Positions 59,553 to 64,000 of a DNA stretch of 64,000 bases are shown here, piece after piece. Position 1 is the stretch's first letter, and each line of letters opens with the position of its first letter. The notes beneath the pieces were generated by a model, which saw only the letters and a program-made list of their open reading frames with translations, had not been told where the DNA came from and searched no databases. The DNA comes from Rhodovulum sulfidophilum (GTDB lineage Bacteria; Pseudomonadota; Alphaproteobacteria; Rhodobacterales; Rhodobacteraceae), in the NCBI GenBank assembly GCA_003241785.1, contig QFPW01000006.1, forward strand, positions 124,001 through 188,000. The letters are read 5' to 3'. A program made the translations under genes and the position numbers.

Positions 59553-59765
59553 GGGCTGGGCCTCCGGCCAAAGGTTCGGACTCGGCGCGACTGATACCGC
59601 GATCCCGCGGCGCGGGAAACCCGCCAAAACGTCCCTGAACCTTGGTACTGGGCGGCGGGCAGGGGCGGGGCGCTAACCAAGCCGCGCCGCCCGGCTTGCG
59701 CGCGTCCCCGCGCCGGGCGCAAGCTGCGGGACCGGGCGATCGGCGCTCCGGAACCGGCGGAACGG

Positions 59766-60653
59766 ATGATGCGGCCTGGCCCCCTGCGCGGCGAACCCTT
59801 CGAAGCCTTCGTCGCGCCGGCGCGGCGGCGGCCGGCGCTCTGGCGCCTCGGACTGGGTCTCCTTTTGATCCTGCTGTGCGGGGTATTCGGCGCGGGGCTC
59901 ATGGGAGGTGTCGCGATCGCGCTCGGCTTAGCGCCGGAAGGGGCTGGGCGCACCATCGCCCTGCTGGTCTCCTTCGCGGGCCTCACGCTCGGCGCGGTCC
60001 TGGCTGCGCGCCTGCTCGGTCCGCGGGGCGGGCGCACGCTGCTTGGGCCGGGTGGGCTCCGGCCACGCGCCTTCGCCGCCGGGATGCTCGCGACCGCCGC
60101 GATCTACGCCGCCTACGCGCTCATCGTCGTTGGCTTCGGAATCGCCTGGAACGGCGCCGACGCCGAGATGCCGGTCCGGGCGTGGCTGACGATGCTCCCG
60201 CTCGCGCTCCTCGCGCTGTTCATCCAGACCTCGGCGGAGGAGATCGTGTTCCGCGGATATCTCCTCCAGGGCCTGGCGGCGCGGTTCACGTCGCCGGCGA
60301 TCTGGCTCGTGGCGCCCGCCGTGGTATTCGGCCTTCTGCATTGGGACCCGGCGCGGCATGGCGTCAACGCGCCGCTGGTGGTCCTGGCGATCACCGTGAT
60401 TGGCGTGGCGCTGGGCGACGTGACCGCGCGGACGGGCAACCTCTCCGCGGCGATGGGGCTTCATTTCGCCCATAACGCCGTGGCCCTGCTCTGGTTCGCG
60501 CAATCCGGCCCGCTGGACGAGCTGGCGCTCCGGACCAGCGACGCGGCGGCGGAGCCGGCGCTGCTGCGCGGGCTCCTGCTTGCCTATATCGGGGTCCTGC
60601 TAGCCGGCTACGGCCTGTGGCTCGCCTGGAACCACCGCCGGCCGCGAGGCTGA
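59766..60653 (+). CDS. CPBP-family intramembrane protease
   Basis: This protein has 295 residues with about 8 membrane helices. Motif 1 is E-E-I-V-F-R-G, motif 2 F-G-L-L-H and motif 3 G-L-H-F-A-H-N, as in the CPBP/CAAX (ABI) glutamic-type proteases. Role unknown in bacteria like this; often prenyl-protein or bacteriocin-related. Its end overlaps the convergent sulfotransferase gene by 54 bases. Confidence 0.85.
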   Translation: MMRPGPLRGEPFEAFVAPARRRPALWRLGLGLLLILLCGVFGAGLMGGVAIALGLAPEGAGRTIALLVSFAGLTLGAVLAARLLGPRGGRTLLGPGGLRPRAFAAGMLATAAIYAAYALIVVGFGIAWNGADAEMPVRAWLTMLPLALLALFIQTSAEEIVFRGYLLQGLAARFTSPAIWLVAPAVVFGLLHWDPARHGVNAPLVVLAITVIGVALGDVTARTGNLSAAMGLHFAHNAVALLWFAQSGPLDELALRTSDAAAEPALLRGLLLAYIGVLLAGYGLWLAWNHRRPRG

Positions 60654-61565
60654 GGCGGTCGAGAGATAGCCGAAATGGCGCATCACGGCGCCGCAGCGGG
60701 ATTCGATCTCGGCCCGCTCGACCTCGGTCAGCCGCGCCAGCGACGAGGCGTTGGCGTCGGCGCGCATGTGCCGGTTCATCTCCGGGAAGAGATAGAAATG
60801 GTCGTGCTTCGCGATGCCGGTGATCCGGTCGCGGTCGCCCATGATCCGGTGCTTGTCCTGCAGCAGCACGCCGAGCGTCCGCTCCGGATCGAGCCCGGCG
60901 AATTCGTACATCTCGCGGCTCACCGCCCAGGAATCCTGAAGCAGGTCCTCGAAGCGCCAGCTCCGGATCGGCAGGCCCGCCGTCTCGTATTCGATCAGCC
61001 ATTCGCCGAACTGGTTGTAGAGCGCGGTCGCCTGCTCGATCTCCGAGCGGCGCGCCATCTGCCCCTCGCAGACGCCCCGGCCGTCGCGGATGATGCCGAT
61101 GAACCGCGCGTCCGGGTAGAGCTCCAGCAGGTCGGGGACCAGGCCCACGTTGTAGTTCATCACCTTCACGACCATCCGGTCGGGCGGCGTGTCGTCGCGG
61201 TAGAAGCCGCGCTCGCGCAGCGCCTCCTTGTAGACGGTGATGTTGTGCTGGTTCGCGCGGCAGGAGGCGTCGAGCGCCCGGCGCAGCGCCGCGCCGGCGA
61301 AGCCCCGGAGCGGCCGCTCCCTACGAAGCGGCGCGTCGAGGTTCAGCACGTCCCCGGCGGCGAGCCAGACCGGCGCGTAGCGCGCGAGCTTGCGCAGCCC
61401 CGCGATCCCCTCCCGGCGCAGGTTGCGCGGCCGGAACGGCTCGTGGAACTCGCCCGGCGGCCAGTACGTGCTGGGATGCGAGCGCAGGATGTTGAGGGGC
61501 TGATTGGTGCCGCCCCTCTGAAGTCCCAGGATGAAGATAGGCCCGGTCCCGATCACTGCGCACAC
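60600..61565 (-). CDS. Sulfotransferase-family protein
   Basis: This protein has 321 residues. The PAPS-binding G-L-Q-R-G-G-T-N loop is near residue 14 and the R-F-I-G-I-I-R-D-G-R-G-V 3'-phosphate region near 155. Acceptor unknown (carbohydrate, lipid or protein). The upstream AT-rich region probably carries its promoter. Confidence 0.8.
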   Translation of the reverse strand: MCAVIGTGPIFILGLQRGGTNQPLNILRSHPSTYWPPGEFHEPFRPRNLRREGIAGLRKLARYAPVWLAAGDVLNLDAPLRRERPLRGFAGAALRRALDASCRANQHNITVYKEALRERGFYRDDTPPDRMVVKVMNYNVGLVPDLLELYPDARFIGIIRDGRGVCEGQMARRSEIEQATALYNQFGEWLIEYETAGLPIRSWRFEDLLQDSWAVSREMYEFAGLDPERTLGVLLQDKHRIMGDRDRITGIAKHDHFYLFPEMNRHMRADANASSLARLTEVERAEIESRCGAVMRHFGYLSTASASRPAVVPGEPQAVAG

Positions 61566-61950
61566 CCTCCACTACCGGAATCTATTTCGAGAGCTTGACG
61601 GGCGCGGGGCTCAGGTGTCAACCATTTTCTTGCGTTTAGAATAGTATTTAAGTATTTTAATGTAAAAGAGAATGTTTTTACTTTAGGTTATCTTGAAGGG
61701 AATAGTGTCGTCGCGCCGGATGAGCGAAAATCCGCCGATGTGCCGGTCCGCTACACCAAATCGAAGCGGCTTCGCCTTGCCCCGCTTCGGAAGCGGTCTG
61801 CTCGCATTCCGATTGGATGGTCGCCTTCGGGGCAAGAATCAGCGCGCCATCGGCCGAAGCGGGCCGGCTTCTCGCGGCGGGGCGATTGCATTCGGGCCCA
61901 CCCGGCAATATCTAGGCCGTCGCATCGACGTCTGAGGAGCCGGTCGCGCA
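61566..61950. other. Intergenic region with AT-rich segment
   Basis: Bases ~61618-61690 are very AT-rich (GTATTTAAGTATTTTAATGTAAAAG), in strong contrast to both sides. It probably holds promoters for the sulfotransferase (minus) and accD (plus). Short open frames in the region are not protein-like. Confidence 0.5.
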
Positions 61951-62874
61951 ATGAGCTGGATTTCCAACTATGTCCGTCCGAAGATCAACTCGCTCTTCTC
62001 CCGGCGCGAGGTGCCCGAGAACCTGTGGGTCAAATGCGACGGCTGCGGGACCATGCTGTTCCACCGCGAGCTCGCCGACAACCTGAACGTCTGCCCGAAC
62101 TGCGGCTACCACATGGCGATCAGCCCGCGCGACCGGTTCCGCGCGCTCTTCGACGGCGGCGTCTTCGTCGAGGTGAAGGTCGAGAAGCCGATCGCCGATC
62201 CGCTCGGCTTCAAGGACCAGAAGAAATACCCCGACCGGCTGCGCGAGGCGCGCAAGAAGACCGGCGAGGAGGATGCGATGCTGGTCGCCGAGGGCGAGAT
62301 CGGCCGGCTGAAGACGATCTGCGTCGGCCAGGATTTCGCCTTCATGGGCGGCTCCATGGGCATGTATGTCGGCAATGCGATCGTCGCGGGCGCCGAGCGC
62401 GCGGTGAAGCGCAAATGCCCGCTGGTGCTCTTCTCCGCCGCCGGGGGGGCCCGGATGCAGGAGGGGATCCTCAGCCTGATGCAGATGCCGCGCGCCACGG
62501 TCGCGGTGCAGATGCTGAAGGAGGCGGGGCTGCCCTACGTGGTCGTGCTGACCGATCCGACGACCGGCGGCGTCACCGCGAGCTATGCGATGCTCGGGGA
62601 CGTGCAGATCGCCGAGCCCGGCGCGCTCATCTGCTTCGCCGGCCCCCGCGTCATCGAGCAGACGATTCGCGAGACGCTTCCCGAGGGGTTCCAGCGCTCG
62701 GAATACCTGCTCGACCATGGCATGCTCGACATGGTGGTGAAGCGCGGCGACATGCGCGAGACGCTGACCCGCCTGCTGCGGCTCCTGACCAACCAGCCCG
62801 CCGCCGTGCAGGGCGAGCTCGTCGCCGTGACCCCGCCGCCGGAGCCCGAGGCGGTTCCGCCCGCCGGCACCTGA
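61951..62874 (+). CDS. accD: Acetyl-CoA carboxylase carboxyltransferase subunit beta
   Basis: This protein has 307 residues. The zinc ribbon C-D-G-C ... C-P-N-C lies at the N-terminus; then the carboxyltransferase body with G-G-S-M-G, S-A-A-G-G-A-R-M-Q-E-G and T-D-P-T-T-G-G-V-T-A-S. It transfers carboxyl from biotin to acetyl-CoA for fatty acid synthesis. Confidence 0.96.
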   Translation: MSWISNYVRPKINSLFSRREVPENLWVKCDGCGTMLFHRELADNLNVCPNCGYHMAISPRDRFRALFDGGVFVEVKVEKPIADPLGFKDQKKYPDRLREARKKTGEEDAMLVAEGEIGRLKTICVGQDFAFMGGSMGMYVGNAIVAGAERAVKRKCPLVLFSAAGGARMQEGILSLMQMPRATVAVQMLKEAGLPYVVVLTDPTTGGVTASYAMLGDVQIAEPGALICFAGPRVIEQTIRETLPEGFQRSEYLLDHGMLDMVVKRGDMRETLTRLLRLLTNQPAAVQGELVAVTPPPEPEAVPPAGT

Positions 62875-62878
62875 CGCG

Positions 62879-64000
62879 ATGACCGCCGCGCCCGTGCCGG
62901 GCCCCGGCTCCGACCGGGTGCTCGAGCGGCTGATGACGCTGCATCCGAAGGTCATCGATCTCACGCTCGACCGTGTCGAGCGGCTGCTCGCCGCGCTCGG
63001 CCATCCCGAGCTCCGCCTGCCGCCGGTGATCCATGTCGCGGGCACCAACGGCAAGGGCTCGACGCTGGCGATGATCCGCGCCGGGCTCGAGGCCGAGGGC
63101 AAGACCGTCCACGTCTATACCTCGCCGCATCTCGCGCGGTTCCACGAGCGGATCCGCGTCGCGGGCGCGCTGATCGACGAGGACGCGCTGATCGCGCTGC
63201 TCGAACGCTGCGAGGCCGCGAACGGCGGCGCGCCGATCACCTTCTTCGAGGTCACCACCGTCGCGGCGCTGCTCGCCTTCGCCGAGACGCCGGCCGACTA
63301 CACGCTGCTCGAGGTCGGGCTCGGCGGCCGGCTCGACGCCACCAACGTGATCCCGCGGCCCGCGGTCACGGTGATCACCCCGGTCTCGATCGACCACCAG
63401 CAGTATCTCGGCGAGACGCTCGGCGAGATCGCGGGCGAGAAGGCGGGGATCCTGAAGCCCGGCGTCCCGGCGGTGATCGGGCCGCAGGAGGCCGGGGCGC
63501 TCGCGGTGATCGAGGCGCGGGCCGAGGCGCTCGGCGCTCCGCTGACGGTCGCGAACCGCGACTGGCAGGTCTGGGAGGAGCGGGGGCGGATCGCCTTCCT
63601 CGACGAGCGGGGGCTGCTCGACCTGCCGCGCCCCAATCTCATCGGCGCGCATCAGGTGACGAACGCGGGCGCGGCGCTCGCCGCGCTGCGCGTGCTCGGC
63701 GCCAGCGACGCCGCCTGCGAGGCGGCGGTGACGCACGCCGAATGGCCGGCGCGGCTGCAGCGGCTGCGCCGGGGGCCGCTCGTGGAGGCCGCGGACGATT
63801 GCGAGCTGTGGCTCGACGGCGGCCACAACCCGGCGGCGGGCGAGGCGCTCGCCGAGGCGCTCGGCCGGCTGCCCGCGCGGCCGCTCCATCTCGTCACCGG
63901 GATGCTGAACACCAAGGACATCGCGGGCTTCCTGCGCCCGCTCGCCGCGCTGGCGCGCGACCTGCGCGGCGTGAGCATTCCGGGCGAGGCGGCGACGCTT
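62879..64000 (+). CDS. folC: Bifunctional dihydrofolate/folylpolyglutamate synthase (3' partial)
   Basis: The ATG at 62879 is four bases after accD; the gene runs off the window (374 codons seen). H-V-A-G-T-N-G-K-G-S-T is the ATP-binding P-loop, Y-T-S-P-H-L the omega-loop region, E-V-G-L-G-G-R-L-D-A-T-N and D-G-G-H-N-P follow. It adds glutamate to dihydropteroate and folates. The accD-folC order is common in Alphaproteobacteria. Confidence 0.95.
   Translation, partial: MTAAPVPGPGSDRVLERLMTLHPKVIDLTLDRVERLLAALGHPELRLPPVIHVAGTNGKGSTLAMIRAGLEAEGKTVHVYTSPHLARFHERIRVAGALIDEDALIALLERCEAANGGAPITFFEVTTVAALLAFAETPADYTLLEVGLGGRLDATNVIPRPAVTVITPVSIDHQQYLGETLGEIAGEKAGILKPGVPAVIGPQEAGALAVIEARAEALGAPLTVANRDWQVWEERGRIAFLDERGLLDLPRPNLIGAHQVTNAGAALAALRVLGASDAACEAAVTHAEWPARLQRLRRGPLVEAADDCELWLDGGHNPAAGEALAEALGRLPARPLHLVTGMLNTKDIAGFLRPLAALARDLRGVSIPGEAATL

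Noticed and set aside
57255..59594. 779-codon plus-strand frame across the alginate-lyase-like and glyA genes
   Set aside because: It runs antisense through two recognisable genes and has no domain.
61678..61935. Short open frames on both strands before accD
   Set aside because: Neither has a ribosome site or protein-like sequence, and part lies in the AT-rich promoter segment.

Overview
The DNA is GC-rich (roughly two thirds G+C by eye) and reads as an alphaproteobacterium, most likely Rhodobacterales. The host part carries TrcR (DUF1013), COQ9, an aa3-type cytochrome oxidase subunit IV, a class I PHA synthase and a SinR-family protein. No genus can be fixed from the window.

Positions 1 to about 43,935 are an integrated element, mainly a contractile-tailed (myovirus-type) prophage entered in the middle of its head module. 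The order is: portal fused to an Acb1-like phosphoesterase (partial), Mu gpF-like protein, DUF2213 protease/scaffold, cement protein, DUF2184 major capsid, a terminator and an inserted esterase/lectin gene. Connector genes follow, then DUF3383 sheath, DUF3277 tube, tail chaperones with a probable -1 frameshift, tape measure, baseplate (Dit-like, plug, hub, gp138 spike, gp25, J, DUF2612), fibre and fibre chaperone. Three genes of uncertain role (15.5-21.0 kb), one of them 1,183 codons, are wedged between gp25 and J. An RTX-repeat gene, a HigBA-like toxin-antitoxin pair and small membrane proteins come next. Directly before the lysis genes lie four tandem copies of a ~100-nt unit with conserved hairpins (28,889-29,304), the most striking unexplained feature of the window. 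The lysis set is amidase, holin-like protein and nested Rz/Rz1, followed by a strong terminator at 31.34 kb.

From 31.4 to 43.7 kb is accessory cargo: small secreted proteins, a lone antidote, an excalibur lipoprotein, an AT-rich AAA ATPase, a membrane-anchored DEDDh exonuclease, a methyltransferase fused to a nuclease-like domain, two divergent ribbon-helix-helix genes sharing a strong palindromic operator, an ORF6N protein and a 746-residue repeat protein. The element ends at 43,891-43,935, where the 3' half of a tRNA-Thr(GGT) gene stands alone. This looks like the displaced end of the tRNA used as attachment site. The integrase, terminase and replication genes must lie to the left, outside the window.

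From 44.0 kb on is ordinary chromosome: SinR, GNAT, DsbD-like protein, YqgE, Sua5, COX IV, S21, COQ9, quinone oxidoreductase, RNase T2, TrcR, monooxygenase, MFS exporter, PHA synthase, alginate-lyase-like protein, serine hydroxymethyltransferase, CPBP protease, sulfotransferase, AccD and FolC (partial). A palindromic intergenic repeat occurs twice in this part. No CRISPR array, insertion sequence, rRNA or complete tRNA was seen.
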